From assembly GCA_947624395.1 (NCBI GenBank), contig CANQKA010000002.1, forward strand, positions 1 to 64,000: a stretch of DNA of 64,000 nucleotides, given 5' to 3'. This DNA is from an uncultured Oscillospiraceae bacterium (lineage in GTDB: Bacteria > Bacillota > Clostridia > Oscillospirales > Oscillospiraceae). The translations under genes were made by a program, and so were the position numbers. Numbering within the stretch: the first letter of the stretch is position 1; each line of letters starts with the position of its first letter. The notes below the pieces were generated by a model that saw only the letters and a program-made list of their open reading frames with translations, did not search any database and was not told the DNA's origin. Shown piece after piece: positions 16,291 through 28,438 of this stretch.

Positions 16291-17110
16291 GGTACAGTGG
16301 TTCCCCGGCCACATGAAAAAGGCCGAGCGGATGATGCAGGACAGCCTGAAGCTGGTGGACGTGGTGTGCGAGGTGGCTGACGCCCGTATCCCGCTTTCCA
16401 GCCGGAATCCGGACCTGGACGGCATCATCGCCGGACGCAAGCCCAGGCTTCTGATCCTGAACCGCTCCGACCAGGCGGACCCGGACGTGACGGCCCGGTG
16501 GCGGGCATTTTACAAGGCCCACGGCGTGGCGTTTTTGGAATGCGACGCCAAGTCCGGCCGTGGGGTGAAGGACCTGCCCCGCGCCCTGCGGGCCTTGCGG
16601 GATAAGACCGGCCCCATGCGGGCCATGGTGGTCGGCGTGCCCAACGTGGGCAAGTCTACGTTTATCAACAAGGTCAGCGGCCGCAAGACCGCCGCCGTGT
16701 CCGACCGGCCCGGCGTCACCCGTGGCAAGCAGTGGATAACGGTGGACAGCCAGTTGGAGCTTTTGGACACCCCCGGCGTTTTGTGGCCCAAGTTCGACGA
16801 CCCCGCCGTGGGGGACGCGCTGGCCTTCACCGGCGCGGTGAAGGACGACGTGCTGGATACGGAGGACCTGGCGGCAAAGCTGCTGGTGAAGCTGCGGGAC
16901 CTGTACCCGAACGCCATCCGCCAGCGGTATAAACTGGACCCGGACCCTGCTGCCCAAGGCTGGGAGCTTTTGGAGGCCTGCGCCCGTAAGCGGGGCTTTC
17001 TCATGGCCGGCGGCAATGTGAACACAGAGCGGATGGCCGCCGTGCTGCTGGACGAATTTCGGGGCGGCAAGCTGGGGAGGATCAGCCTTGAACGACCTGT
17101 GGGAGATTGA
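16283..17110 (+). CDS. rbgA: Ribosome biogenesis GTPase YlqF/RbgA
   Basis: 'VQWFPGHMKKAERMM', circularly permuted GTPase 'VGVPNVGKSTFINKVSG'; GTG start overlapping lepB stop. Confidence 0.93.
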   Translation: MAEVQWFPGHMKKAERMMQDSLKLVDVVCEVADARIPLSSRNPDLDGIIAGRKPRLLILNRSDQADPDVTARWRAFYKAHGVAFLECDAKSGRGVKDLPRALRALRDKTGPMRAMVVGVPNVGKSTFINKVSGRKTAAVSDRPGVTRGKQWITVDSQLELLDTPGVLWPKFDDPAVGDALAFTGAVKDDVLDTEDLAAKLLVKLRDLYPNAIRQRYKLDPDPAAQGWELLEACARKRGFLMAGGNVNTERMAAVLLDEFRGGKLGRISLERPVGD

Positions 17111-17696
17111 AAGAGCGCTCCACCGGGAGGGCGTGGGCGTCGTCTGCGGAGCTGACGAGGCCGGACGCGGCCCACTGGCGGGACCGGTGTGCGCCGCGGC
17201 GGTGATACTGCCCGAGGGCATCGAATTGCCAGGGCTCAACGACTCCAAGAAGCTCACGGAGAAAAAGCGGGAGGCGCTTTTCCCGCTGATCGAGGAAAAG
17301 GCCGTGGCCTACGGCATCGCCTTTGCCACGGTGGAGGAGATAGAAGAGCTGAACATCCTCCGGGCGGCGCTTTTGGCCATGGACCGGGCCATCGCCCAGC
17401 TGGACCCAAAACCGGCCCTGGCCCTCATCGACGGCAACACCACCAGGGGCATATCCATCCCGGCCCGGAGTATCGTGGGCGGGGACGCAAAATGCGCCTC
17501 GATCGCGGCCGCGTCCGTGCTGGCGAAAGTCACCCGTGACCGGCTGATGGTTGAGCTTGCCGAGCAGTACCCCCAGTACGGCTTTGACAAGCACAAGGGG
17601 TATGGCACCAGGGCCCATTACGCGGCCCTGGAAGCATACGGTCCCTCGCCGGTCCACCGGCCCAGCTTTCTCAAAAAGTTCTATGCCAAGCGATAA
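17088..17696 (+). CDS. rnhB: Ribonuclease HII
   Basis: 'GADEAGRGPLAGPVCAAAVILP', 'NDSKKLTEKKREALF'. Confidence 0.96.
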   Translation: MNDLWEIERALHREGVGVVCGADEAGRGPLAGPVCAAAVILPEGIELPGLNDSKKLTEKKREALFPLIEEKAVAYGIAFATVEEIEELNILRAALLAMDRAIAQLDPKPALALIDGNTTRGISIPARSIVGGDAKCASIAAASVLAKVTRDRLMVELAEQYPQYGFDKHKGYGTRAHYAALEAYGPSPVHRPSFLKKFYAKR

Positions 17697-18054
17697 AAAG
17701 CTCCTGGGCGCTTTCGGGGAGGACGCGGCCTGCCGGTATTTGAAGCGCCGCCGGTATAAGATCATCGGCCGCAACTATTCCTGCCGCTTCGGGGAGATCG
17801 ACATCATCGCCCGGAACCGGAAATATCTGGTCTTTGCGGAGGTCAAGCTGCGTAAGGACGAGAGCCACGGCGAGGCCATGGAGTTCGTGACGCCCGCCAA
17901 GCAGCGGCGCGTCATCGCCGCGGCGGAGCGGTGGCTGCAACAGAATCCCACCAAGCTCCAACCCCGTTTTGACGTGATCGAGGTCTACGCCCCCCAGGGG
18001 CTGGACACGAAAAAGCCCGAGATACACCATTTGGAGGACGCGTATTCGACATGA
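17683..18054 (+). CDS. UPF0102/YraN family endonuclease-like protein
   Basis: 'GEDAACRYLKRRRYKIIGRNYSCRFGEIDIIARNRKYLVFAEVKLR'. Confidence 0.92.
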   Translation: MPSDKKLLGAFGEDAACRYLKRRRYKIIGRNYSCRFGEIDIIARNRKYLVFAEVKLRKDESHGEAMEFVTPAKQRRVIAAAERWLQQNPTKLQPRFDVIEVYAPQGLDTKKPEIHHLEDAYST

Positions 18055-19532
18055 AGTATGTGAGCACGAGAGATGGCAGCCGCGGCGTGACCGCCTCCCA
18101 GGCCATTATACGGGGCATCGCCCCCGACGGGGGACTGTATGTCCCCGAGACCATCCCCGCCGTGGATATGGACTTTATCCGCCGTCTGGCGGCCATGCCA
18201 TACCGGCAGCGGGCGGTGGAGGTCCTGAGCCTTTACCTGGACGAGTTCAGCCGCCAGGAGCTGGAAGATATTGCCGAGGCGTCTTATGGGGAAAACTTCG
18301 ACCATCCGGATATAGCGCCGCTGCACGTGCTGGACGATGAAACGGCGTATCTGGAACTGTGGCACGGCCCCACCAGCGCGTTTAAAGACATGGCCCTGCA
18401 GATCATGCCCAGGCTCCTGACGGCCAGCCTGCGGAAAAACGGCGAACAGCGCACGGTGAGCATCCTTGTGGCCACCAGCGGGGACACCGGCAAGGCGGCT
18501 TTGGAGGGCTTCAAGGACGTGCCCGGTACCCGGATCATGGTGTTTTATCCCCGTGACGGGGTCAGCCAGGTCCAGAAGCTGCAAATGGCCACCCAGGAGG
18601 GCGGCAACGTCAATGTGGTAGCCGTGGAGGGCAACTTTGACGACGCCCAGACCGGCGTGAAGAAGATATTCGCCGACAGGGAATTTGAAAAGACCCTGGA
18701 CAGCCGGGGGTACTTCCTCAGCTCCGCCAACTCCATCAACTGGGGCCGTCTGGTGCCCCAGATCGCCTATTACTTCTCCGCCTACTGCGACATGGTGAAC
18801 GCCGGAAAGCTGGAAATGGGCGAAAAGCTGGACTTCTGCGTGCCCACCGGCAACTTCGGCAATATCCTGGCCGGGTGGTACGCCAAGCAGATGGGTCTGC
18901 CCGTGGGCCGGTTCATCTGCGCATCCAACGACAATAACGTCCTGACGGACTTCATTGCCACGGGGGTTTACGACAAAAACCGGCCCTTCCACCTGACCAG
19001 CTCCCCGTCCATGGACATTCTCGTCTCGTCCAACCTGGAACGGCTGCTGTACTGCCTGAGCGGCGACGCGGCCCAGGTCCGGGATATGATGGAAAAGCTG
19101 TCCAGTCAGGGCCGCTACGACGCGGGGGAGGACCTGCGGGCCGCGGTGCAGCGGGAATTCACCGGCGGCTTCTGCCCGGACGCGGACGCCAAGGCGGAGA
19201 TCGGCCGGGTCTGGCGGGGGCATGGCTACCTCATGGATACCCACACCGCCGTGGCCAGCCGGGTGCTGGGCGACCTGCGGCAAAAAGAGGGCGCGGTACG
19301 GCCCACGGTGGTGGTCTCCACCGCCAGTCCCTTCAAGTTCGGCGGGGCCGTTTTGGAGGCTCTGGGTATTGTCCCACAAATGTCCGGCCCGGACATTGTG
19401 GACGAATTATCCGCTTATACCAGGCTTTCCGCGCCGGGGCCATTGTCCCACCTGGGACATAAACCGGTCATTTTTGGTCAATGGGTGACAAAAGAGGACA
19501 TGAAAAAGGCCGTCTCGGACTTTTTGGCGTGA
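18051..19532 (+). CDS. thrC: Threonine synthase
   Basis: 'MKYVSTRDGS...ASQAIIRGIAPDGGLYVPETIP', 'LWHGPTSAFKDMALQ' PLP lysine. Confidence 0.95.
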   Translation: MKYVSTRDGSRGVTASQAIIRGIAPDGGLYVPETIPAVDMDFIRRLAAMPYRQRAVEVLSLYLDEFSRQELEDIAEASYGENFDHPDIAPLHVLDDETAYLELWHGPTSAFKDMALQIMPRLLTASLRKNGEQRTVSILVATSGDTGKAALEGFKDVPGTRIMVFYPRDGVSQVQKLQMATQEGGNVNVVAVEGNFDDAQTGVKKIFADREFEKTLDSRGYFLSSANSINWGRLVPQIAYYFSAYCDMVNAGKLEMGEKLDFCVPTGNFGNILAGWYAKQMGLPVGRFICASNDNNVLTDFIATGVYDKNRPFHLTSSPSMDILVSSNLERLLYCLSGDAAQVRDMMEKLSSQGRYDAGEDLRAAVQREFTGGFCPDADAKAEIGRVWRGHGYLMDTHTAVASRVLGDLRQKEGAVRPTVVVSTASPFKFGGAVLEALGIVPQMSGPDIVDELSAYTRLSAPGPLSHLGHKPVIFGQWVTKEDMKKAVSDFLA

Positions 19533-19569
19533 CTATGTAGAGGGAGACGATGAACGTCTCCCCCTGAGG

Positions 19570-19764
19570 TCACACATACTGCCAGGTGTCCACGGGCGAG
19601 AACGTGCCGCAGAAGGTCTCCGCCTTGGTGACGGCTTGCTCGCTCTTGACGCTGATGTGAGGCGCGGTGCACTGGTCGCTGAGCGTGTGATGCTTGCAGT
19701 TGGAGACCGTGCAGTTGACGCCGTTGATGCAATCCCGGCCGCCGCAATTCTTCTTGTTATCCAT
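19570..19764 (-). CDS. DUF1540-type small cysteine-rich protein
   Basis: MDNKKNCGGRDCINGVNCTVSNCKHHTLSDQCTAPHISVKS...ETFCGTF. Confidence 0.75.
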   Translation of the reverse strand: MDNKKNCGGRDCINGVNCTVSNCKHHTLSDQCTAPHISVKSEQAVTKAETFCGTFSPVDTWQYV

Positions 19765-19814
19765 ATCGCTATCACCTCGCGGATAGTATCTGCCCGCAGA
19801 AAGGCGTTTATTCG

Positions 19815-20504
19815 ATGTCACTTTATGCCATAGGCGACCTGCACCTGTCCTTTGGCGCGGACAAGCCCATGGATGTGTTTGGGCCCAGGTGGAAAAACCA
19901 CGTGGAGAAGCTCAGGGCGGGCTTTTCCGTCCTGACGGACGAGGACGTGTGCGTGCTGTGCGGGGACACCAGCTGGGCGCTGGACCTGGACGGGGCGCTG
20001 GAGGACTTCAAATTCATCGACGCGCTGCCGGGACGGAAGATCATTCTCAAGGGCAACCACGATTACTGGTGGACCTCGGCGGCCAAGATGCACGCGTTTT
20101 TTGAAAAAAATTCCATATCCACCATCTCCATCCTCCACAACAACTTCTATCCCTACGGCGAAAACGCCGCCATATGCGGCACCAAGGGCTGGTTTTACGA
20201 GGAAAGCCGGGGCACGGAGCACGACAAAAAGCTCATCGCACGGGAGATATTGCGCCTGGAGGCGAGCCTGAAAGCCGCCGGGGAGCGGGAGAAGTACGTC
20301 TTTCTTCATTATCCGCCCAAATACGGCGGATATGTGTGCCGGGAGATACTGGACTTGTTTCTGCGCTACGGCGTGAAGCTGTGCGCCAGCGGCCACCTGC
20401 ACGCGGACAGTCTGCGTCTGGCCTTCAACGGCTGGTATGAGAACACCCGTTATTTGTGTGTTTCCGGCGACGGGATAGATTTTTGCCCTTGCAAGATCCT
20501 GTGA
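19815..20504 (+). CDS. Metallophosphoesterase
   Basis: 'YAIGDLHLSFGADKPMDVFG', 'LKGNHDYWW', 'ASGHLHA' motifs. Confidence 0.92.
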   Translation: MSLYAIGDLHLSFGADKPMDVFGPRWKNHVEKLRAGFSVLTDEDVCVLCGDTSWALDLDGALEDFKFIDALPGRKIILKGNHDYWWTSAAKMHAFFEKNSISTISILHNNFYPYGENAAICGTKGWFYEESRGTEHDKKLIAREILRLEASLKAAGEREKYVFLHYPPKYGGYVCREILDLFLRYGVKLCASGHLHADSLRLAFNGWYENTRYLCVSGDGIDFCPCKIL

Positions 20505-20588
20505 TTTTTGGTAAAATAAAGCTCTGTGTGTTATGGGCTTATTATTTAAGACGATATCCCGCGTAATATTGGAAGGAGAAGTCTATCC

Positions 20589-22049
20589 ATGATCGTAAAG
20601 AACGTAGAAAAACAGGAAAAGAGCACGGTGAGCTTTGACGTGCTCTGCGACGCCGCCGAGTTCGAGAAGGCCGTGAACGGGGCCTATCTGAAGAACAAGG
20701 GCAAGATCTTTGTCCAGGGCTTCCGCAAGGGCAAGGCCCCCCGCATGGTCATCGAGGGCATGTACGGCAAGGACGTGTTCTATGACGACGCCGCCGACGA
20801 TCTGGCCCCCGCGGCTTTTCGATTCGCCGTGGAGCAGGAAAAGCTGCGCACGGTGGGCAACCCCGCCGTGAAGGCCGTGGACGTGTCCGACGACAAGGAG
20901 CTGACGCTCTCCTTCGTGACGGCCGTGTGGCCGGAGGTCACCCTGGGCCAGTATAAGGGCGTCGAGGCCCCCAAGGCCAAGGCGGAGGTCACCGACGAGC
21001 AGGTGGCCGAGGAGCTGGAAAAGGTGCGCAAGCGCAACAGCCGTATCGTCACCGTGGAGCGCCCCGCCCAACTGGAGGACACCGCGGTCATCGACTACGA
21101 GGGCAGCGTGGACGGCGTGCCCTTTGACGGCGGCAAGGCCGAGGGCCACAATCTGGTCCTGGGTTCCAATACGTTCATCCCCGGCTTTGAGGACCAGGTG
21201 GTGGGCATGAGCGCCGGGGAAGAGCGGGACATCCACGTGACCTTCCCGGAGGAATACCACGAAAAGTCCCTGGCGGGCAAGGCCGCCGTGTTCCACGTCA
21301 AGTGCGACGAGGTCAAGGAAAACCAGATGCCCGACCTGGACGACGAGTTTGCCAAGGACGTGTCGGAGTTCGACACACTGGACGAGTACAAGGCCGATAT
21401 CCGCTCCAAGCTGGAAAAGACCGCTCAGGACCAGGCCCAGAGCGCCTATGAGTCCGCCCTTATCGAGAAGGCCGGCGACGCTATCACCGCCGACATCCCC
21501 GAGGCCATGGTGGAAGAGCAGATGGACAACATGATGCGGGAGTACGACCAGAACCTGCAGATGAACGGCCTGAACCTGGAGCTCTATCTGAAATATCTGG
21601 GGCAGGACCCCAGGACTTTCCGGGAGCAGAGCCGTCCCACGGCTGAGCGCCGGGTCAAGACCGACCTGCTGCTGGATAAGGTCGCCGAGGAAGAGAAGAT
21701 CGAGGTCTCCGACGAGGAAGTGGAGGCGGAGTATACCCGCTTGGCCGAGAATTACGGCATGGAGGCCGAGCAGGTGAAAAAGGCCCTTTCCAAGGACGTG
21801 ATCGTGGGCGACGTGAAGACCCGCAAGGCCGCGCAGATCATATTCGACGCCGGCGTACCCACCGAGCCGGAGGCCGCCGCCGAGGAAAAGCCCAAGAAGA
21901 CGGCAAAGAAGCCCGCCGCCAAAAAGACGGCGAAGAAGGCCGAGGAAGCGCCCGCCGCCGACGAGGAGGCCAAACCCGCGCCCAAGAAGCGCGCTCCCCG
22001 CAAGAAGGCGGAGAAACCCGCGGATGAGGGCGAGGGCAAGGCGGAATAA
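20589..22049 (+). CDS. tig: Trigger factor with Lys/Ala/Glu-rich C-terminal tail
   Basis: PPIase/trigger factor domains; upstream of clpP-clpX; tail KKTAKKPAAKKTAKKAEEAPAADEEAKPAPKKRAPRKKAEKPADEG. Confidence 0.94.
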   Translation: MIVKNVEKQEKSTVSFDVLCDAAEFEKAVNGAYLKNKGKIFVQGFRKGKAPRMVIEGMYGKDVFYDDAADDLAPAAFRFAVEQEKLRTVGNPAVKAVDVSDDKELTLSFVTAVWPEVTLGQYKGVEAPKAKAEVTDEQVAEELEKVRKRNSRIVTVERPAQLEDTAVIDYEGSVDGVPFDGGKAEGHNLVLGSNTFIPGFEDQVVGMSAGEERDIHVTFPEEYHEKSLAGKAAVFHVKCDEVKENQMPDLDDEFAKDVSEFDTLDEYKADIRSKLEKTAQDQAQSAYESALIEKAGDAITADIPEAMVEEQMDNMMREYDQNLQMNGLNLELYLKYLGQDPRTFREQSRPTAERRVKTDLLLDKVAEEEKIEVSDEEVEAEYTRLAENYGMEAEQVKKALSKDVIVGDVKTRKAAQIIFDAGVPTEPEAAAEEKPKKTAKKPAAKKTAKKAEEAPAADEEAKPAPKKRAPRKKAEKPADEGEGKAE

Positions 22050-22099
22050 GCCGGGAAGATTTTGGATAGGCTTTCAATACCTGGAAAGGAGCGAGACCG

Positions 22100-22681
22100 A
22101 TGAGCCTAGTACCGTATGTAGTGGAACAGACCTCCCGGGGGGAGCGCTCGTATGACATCTTCTCCCGGCTCTTGAACGACCGGATCATCATGCTGTCCGA
22201 GGAAGTGAACGACACCACCGCGTCCCTGATCGTGGCCCAGATGCTCTATCTGGAAGGCCAGGACCCGGACAAGGATATCCAGTTTTACATCAACAGCCCC
22301 GGCGGCAGCGTCACAGCCGGCATGGCCATCTATGACACCATGCAGTACATCAAGTGCGACGTGTCCACCATCTGCGTGGGAATGGCCGCCAGCATGGGGG
22401 CGTTTCTGCTCTCCAGCGGCGCCAAGGGCAAGCGTATCGCCCTGCCCAACGCGGAGATCATGATCCACCAGCCCTCCGCCGGGACCCAGGGCCAGATCAC
22501 CGATATGGCCATCCACCTGAAGCGTCTGGAGGTCATCAAGGAGCGGCTCAATCATATCCTGGCCGGCAATACCGGCAAGAGCTATGAAGAGATCGTGGAG
22601 GCCACGGAGCGGGACAATTTCATGACCGCAGAGGAAGCCGTGCAGTACGGCCTTATCGACAAGATCATCACAAAGAGGTAA
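22100..22681 (+). CDS. clpP: ATP-dependent Clp protease proteolytic subunit
   Basis: '[19 protein letters not shown]' catalytic Ser, 'IMIHQPSAG' His. Confidence 0.97.
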   Translation: MSLVPYVVEQTSRGERSYDIFSRLLNDRIIMLSEEVNDTTASLIVAQMLYLEGQDPDKDIQFYINSPGGSVTAGMAIYDTMQYIKCDVSTICVGMAASMGAFLLSSGAKGKRIALPNAEIMIHQPSAGTQGQITDMAIHLKRLEVIKERLNHILAGNTGKSYEEIVEATERDNFMTAEEAVQYGLIDKIITKR

Positions 22682-22687
22682 AGTCCT

Positions 22688-23968
<1,281 letters not shown>

Positions 23969-23991
23969 CAAACATTTCCTGCACGGGACTT

Positions 23992-24016
23992 GGCCGCACG
24001 GTTTGTGCGGCCTTTT
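23992..24016 (+). terminator. Intrinsic terminator after clpX
   Basis: GGCCGCAC-ggttt-GTGCGGCC-TTTT. Confidence 0.85.
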
Positions 24017-24036
24017 CCCGAATAGGAGGGTAACGT

Positions 24037-26400
24037 ATGGATACTGAAACTACGATCACATCCCGCCGCCGGGTCTACCCGCTGATCGCCCTGCGGGGCA
24101 TATGCGTCTTTCCCGGTATGCGGCTCATATTCGACGTGGACCGGGACGAGGCGAGAGCCGCGCTGGACGCGGCCATGGAGTCGGACCAGACGCTGTTTCT
24201 CATTGCCCAGCGGGACGCCTCGGCCGAGGCGGTCACCAGCGTTGACGGCCTTTACAGGGTCGGGTGCGTCTGCCGTGTGCTGCAGGTGCTGCGGGTGCCG
24301 GACGAGGAAGGCGCCAAGGTCATGGTGGAGGGCGTGTCCCGGGGATACCTGGACCGTCTGACCGGGACAAAGCCCTATCTCACCGCACAGGTGGAGCCGG
24401 TGGAGCCGGTGAACAATCCCCGTACGGCGGTGAAGGCCGAGGCGCTCATACGCCAGTGCTACGGGCTTTTGGAGAAATACGCCGAGAGCTCCGGTCTGGA
24501 TCTGAGCGACGTGCTGGGCAATATCCTGCCCAGCGCGGACCCCGGCTATGTGGCGGACTATGTGACCCAGAACATCTACATGCGCCACGAGCAGAAGCAG
24601 CTGGTGCTGGAAGAACTGCGGCCTCTGCGGCGGCTGGCGCTGGTGAACCGGCTGATACGCTGGGAGCTGGACATTCTGGACATGGAGCAGTCCATCCACG
24701 AGGAAGCCGCCAGACGTATGAAGCAGGTCCAGCGGGAGATGTTCCTGCGGGAGCAGCTTCGGACCATCCAGGCGGAGCTGGGCGAGGACGAGGGCTACGG
24801 CGACGATACGGAGGAATACCGGGCTGCCGTGGAAAAAGCCGCGCTGCCCAAAGAGGTATCGGACAAGCTCTATAAGGAGATCGGCCGCCTTGCCAAGCAG
24901 CCCTTCGGCAGCGCGGAGTCGGCCGTGATAAGAAGCTATCTGGACATATGTCTGGAAATACCCTGGACCACGGAGACACGGGACGATTTGGACCCCGAGG
25001 CCGTCCGGGCTGCGCTGGACGCGGACCACTTCGGCCTCGATAAGATCAAGGAGCGGGTGATCGAGTATATCGCCGTGCGCAAGCTGGCCCCGGACCAGAA
25101 GGGGTCCATCCTGTGCCTGCTCGGCCCTCCGGGCACCGGCAAGACGAGCATCGCCCTGTCCATCGCACGGGCCATGGGCCGGAAGCTGTGCCGCATATCC
25201 CTTGGCGGCATCCATGACGAGGCGGAGATACGGGGCCACCGCAAGACATATGTGGGGGCTATGCCGGGGCGCATTATGGCCGGCATCCAGCAGGCGGGCA
25301 GCCGTAACCCGGTCATGGTCCTGGATGAGATAGACAAGCTGGGCTCCGACTACCGTGGCGACCCCTCGGCGGCGCTGCTGGAAGCGCTGGACCCGGAGCA
25401 GAACAGCCAGTTCCGGGACCACTTTCTGGAGCTGCCATTTGACCTGTCCCACGTGTTTTTCATCACCACCGCCAACACCGCCGACACCATCCCGCCGGCG
25501 CTGCTGGACCGGATGGAGATCATCGAGTTCCCCAGCTATACCGACGAGGAAAAGCTGGCCATCGCACGGGACCACCTGCTGCCCAAGCAGCGGAAAAAGC
25601 ACGGCCTGAACGGCAACCAGCTCCGGATAAACGACGGGGCTATGCGGGAGATCATCGCCCGCTATACCCGTGAATCCGGCGTGCGCCGGCTGGAGCAGGA
25701 GCTGGCGGAGGTCTGCCGCAAGACGGCGGCGGGTATCGTGGCCGGAAAATGCAAGTCCAAGTACCTGCGGGCCGGTGGCCTGGAAGAGGTGCTGGGTCCG
25801 GCCAAGTACCGGGACCGGCATACGGACGGCACGGCGGAGGTGGGCCTGGTCCACGGTCTTGCCTGGACCAGCGCCGGGGGCGAGATGCTGGACGCGGAGG
25901 TAGGCGTCATGGACGGCTCCGGCAAGCTGGAGCTGACCGGCAATTTGGGCGACGTGATGAAGGAATCCGCCAGGGCGGCGCTGACCTATATCCGGGCCCA
26001 CGCCAATGAGCTGGGCGTGGAGCCGGAGTTTTATAAGAACAAGGATATCCATATCCATTTCCCGGAGGGCGCCGTGCCCAAGGACGGGCCCTCGGCGGGC
26101 GTGACCATCTGCACGGGGCTTGTGTCGGCCCTGTCCGGTACCCCTGTGCGCCAGGACGTGGCCATGACGGGGGAGATCACCCTGCTGGGCCGGGTGCTGC
26201 CCATCGGCGGTTTAAGGGAAAAGACCATGGCGGCTTTACGGGCCGGTATCCACACGGTGATTATCCCGGCGGAGAACGAGCCGGATCTGGCTGACATCGA
26301 CCAGACCGTACGGGCGGCGCTGAACTTCATCACCGCCAAGAGCGTGGACACGGTGCTGAACGCGGCGCTGTGCCGGGAGGAAAAGCATGATACGCCTTGA
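24037..26400 (+). CDS. lon: Endopeptidase La (Lon protease)
   Basis: [11 protein letters not shown] Walker [16 protein letters not shown] catalytic Ser. Confidence 0.97.
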   Translation: MDTETTITSRRRVYPLIALRGICVFPGMRLIFDVDRDEARAALDAAMESDQTLFLIAQRDASAEAVTSVDGLYRVGCVCRVLQVLRVPDEEGAKVMVEGVSRGYLDRLTGTKPYLTAQVEPVEPVNNPRTAVKAEALIRQCYGLLEKYAESSGLDLSDVLGNILPSADPGYVADYVTQNIYMRHEQKQLVLEELRPLRRLALVNRLIRWELDILDMEQSIHEEAARRMKQVQREMFLREQLRTIQAELGEDEGYGDDTEEYRAAVEKAALPKEVSDKLYKEIGRLAKQPFGSAESAVIRSYLDICLEIPWTTETRDDLDPEAVRAALDADHFGLDKIKERVIEYIAVRKLAPDQKGSILCLLGPPGTGKTSIALSIARAMGRKLCRISLGGIHDEAEIRGHRKTYVGAMPGRIMAGIQQAGSRNPVMVLDEIDKLGSDYRGDPSAALLEALDPEQNSQFRDHFLELPFDLSHVFFITTANTADTIPPALLDRMEIIEFPSYTDEEKLAIARDHLLPKQRKKHGLNGNQLRINDGAMREIIARYTRESGVRRLEQELAEVCRKTAAGIVAGKCKSKYLRAGGLEEVLGPAKYRDRHTDGTAEVGLVHGLAWTSAGGEMLDAEVGVMDGSGKLELTGNLGDVMKESARAALTYIRAHANELGVEPEFYKNKDIHIHFPEGAVPKDGPSAGVTICTGLVSALSGTPVRQDVAMTGEITLLGRVLPIGGLREKTMAALRAGIHTVIIPAENEPDLADIDQTVRAALNFITAKSVDTVLNAALCREEKHDTP

Positions 26401-26971
26401 GCCGGCCCGGTTCGTCAAGTCCGTCGGCCGCAAGGAGGACTTTGTGCGGGACGGCCGGCCCACGGTGGTGTTCGCGGGCAAGTCCAACGTGGGCAAGAGC
26501 TCCGTCATCAACTGCCTTCTGAACCGCAAAAACCTGGCCCGGGTGGGCTCCGCCCCCGGCAAGACCACCAACATCAACTACTTTCTGGTGGGCGAGGCCG
26601 TGTGGTTCGTGGACCTGCCCGGATACGGCTACGCCAAAGTGTCCCAGGCGGAGCGGGACAGGTGGGGCAGGCTCATGGAGGACTTTTTCGCCGACAGCGC
26701 ACGCATTACCGTGGGCGTGCAGATCGTGGACGGACGCCACGCGCCCACGGCCCTGGACATACAGATGAACGAGCTGTTCGCCGCCTGCGGCTGCCCCCGG
26801 GCGGTGGTCGCCAACAAGTTTGATAAGCTGAAGGCGTCGGAAAAAGAGCCAAACCTGGCCTGTATACGCGAGGCGTTGTCGCTGGGTGAGGACACACTGC
26901 TCCTGCCGTTTTCCGCCGAGAAGCGGACCGGTCGGGAGGCGCTTCTCGGGGCGATATCCGACTGGGTGTGA
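26387..26971 (+). CDS. engB: Ribosome biogenesis GTP-binding protein YsxC/EngB
   Basis: '[40 protein letters not shown]'. Confidence 0.95.
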   Translation: MIRLEPARFVKSVGRKEDFVRDGRPTVVFAGKSNVGKSSVINCLLNRKNLARVGSAPGKTTNINYFLVGEAVWFVDLPGYGYAKVSQAERDRWGRLMEDFFADSARITVGVQIVDGRHAPTALDIQMNELFAACGCPRAVVANKFDKLKASEKEPNLACIREALSLGEDTLLLPFSAEKRTGREALLGAISDWV

Positions 26972-26974
26972 ACC

Positions 26975-27652
26975 ATGGGATTTGCAAACGTGTTCCGCAA
27001 TCTGGACTGGTCCGTGCTGACGGACCTGCTGTTTTCCATCATCCCGGCGCTGGTGTGTATCACCCTGCATGAGCTGAGCCACGGGGCGGTGGCTTATATG
27101 CTGGGGGACGATACGGCCAAGCGGGCCGGCCGGCTCACCCTGAACCCCATTCGCCACATCGACCCCTGGGGCCTGGTGATGATGGTGCTGTTCCGCTTTG
27201 GCTGGGCCAAGCCCGTGCCGGTGGATATGTACAAGTTCAAAAAGCCCCGGCAGGGCATGGCCCTCACGGCCCTGGCAGGGCCGGTGAGCAACCTCATCAT
27301 CGCGGCGGTGTGTCTGTTCCTCTACGGCTTTCTGTACGGCCCGCTCTATCGGCATGGCTCGGCCTTCACCTACCGGCTTTCGGAGATGATCATGACCACG
27401 GCCTACATGTCCCTGGCGCTGGCGGTATTCAATATACTGCCCATATCGCCCCTGGACGGGTCCAAGGTGCTGTTTGCGTTTTTGAGCGACAGCGCCTACG
27501 ACAAGCTCATGCGCTACGAAAAATACGGCATGCTGATCGTGATGGTGCTGGTGATAACGGGCGGGCTGTCCGGGTATCTCTCCGCCGCCACGGGCTGGAT
27601 ATACGACAAGCTGTTTTTTATCGCGGAATTTGGTTTCGATCTGGTGAACTGA
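26975..27652 (+). CDS. Site-2 protease family (M50) membrane metalloprotease
   Basis: 'TLHELSHGAVAYMLGDDTAKRAGRLTLNPIRHIDPWG', 'NILPISPLDGSKV'. Confidence 0.9.
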   Translation: MGFANVFRNLDWSVLTDLLFSIIPALVCITLHELSHGAVAYMLGDDTAKRAGRLTLNPIRHIDPWGLVMMVLFRFGWAKPVPVDMYKFKKPRQGMALTALAGPVSNLIIAAVCLFLYGFLYGPLYRHGSAFTYRLSEMIMTTAYMSLALAVFNILPISPLDGSKVLFAFLSDSAYDKLMRYEKYGMLIVMVLVITGGLSGYLSAATGWIYDKLFFIAEFGFDLVN

Positions 27653-27655
27653 CTT

Positions 27656-28438
27656 ATGGAAAACCCCACCTTCCACCTGGAAGGGGTGGTCAGGACGAAA
27701 GAGGAAATGCAGGACTTTGAAGGTCCGCTGACCCTCATCCTGATGCTCCTTTCCAAAAACCGCATAGAGATACGGGACATCAAGATCGCGGATATCCTGG
27801 ACCAGTACCTGGCGTGGCTGGCCCGGATGCACGAGATGGACCTGGAAGTGGCCAGCGAGTTCGTGCAGATGGCGTCCCATCTGGTGTACATCAAGACAAA
27901 GACCCTGCTGGCCGGGACGGAGGAAGTGTCCGAGCTGGAGCTTCTCATGTCCAGTCTGGAACAGCTGCAAAGCCGGGACGCTTTCGCGGCGGTGAAGGAA
28001 AACGTGCCGGCGCTGAGCCTGGCGTTGGAGGCCGGGTCGCGGCTTTACTCCACGCCGCCGGAGCCCATGCCCAGGTATGGCGCGTACGACTATCACCACC
28101 AGCCATGGGAGCTTCTGGCGGCCCTGGCCGGGATGCTGCGCAAGGGCGTGACCGTGCCGGAGGAAGAAGGGCGGGTGTCCATTCCCCGGCCCATCGTGTA
28201 CAGCGTGCAGGACAAGAGCCGCCAGCTGATATCTTACCTGCGGAAAAAAGGCCGCTCGTCCCTGCGAGCCCTGTACGCGCTGGCGGAGAGCCGCTCGGAG
28301 GTGGTGGCCACGTTTTTGTCCCTGCTGGCCATGTGCTCCATGGGGAGCGTGACCATCGACCCGGATGGGGACGACTATGCCGTGAACTTCACCGGCGGCG
28401 ACACGGAGGCCATTTTGGAGAGCATCGATTATGGATAA
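27656..28438 (+). CDS. scpA: Segregation and condensation protein A
   Basis: 'FEGPLTLILMLLSKNRIEIRDIKIADILDQYLAWL'. Confidence 0.93.
   Translation: MENPTFHLEGVVRTKEEMQDFEGPLTLILMLLSKNRIEIRDIKIADILDQYLAWLARMHEMDLEVASEFVQMASHLVYIKTKTLLAGTEEVSELELLMSSLEQLQSRDAFAAVKENVPALSLALEAGSRLYSTPPEPMPRYGAYDYHHQPWELLAALAGMLRKGVTVPEEEGRVSIPRPIVYSVQDKSRQLISYLRKKGRSSLRALYALAESRSEVVATFLSLLAMCSMGSVTIDPDGDDYAVNFTGGDTEAILESIDYG

Noticed and set aside
19538-19567. GGGAGAC/GTCTCCC hairpin as terminator for thrC
   Set aside because: Stem is clear but no U-run follows on either strand; left uncalled.
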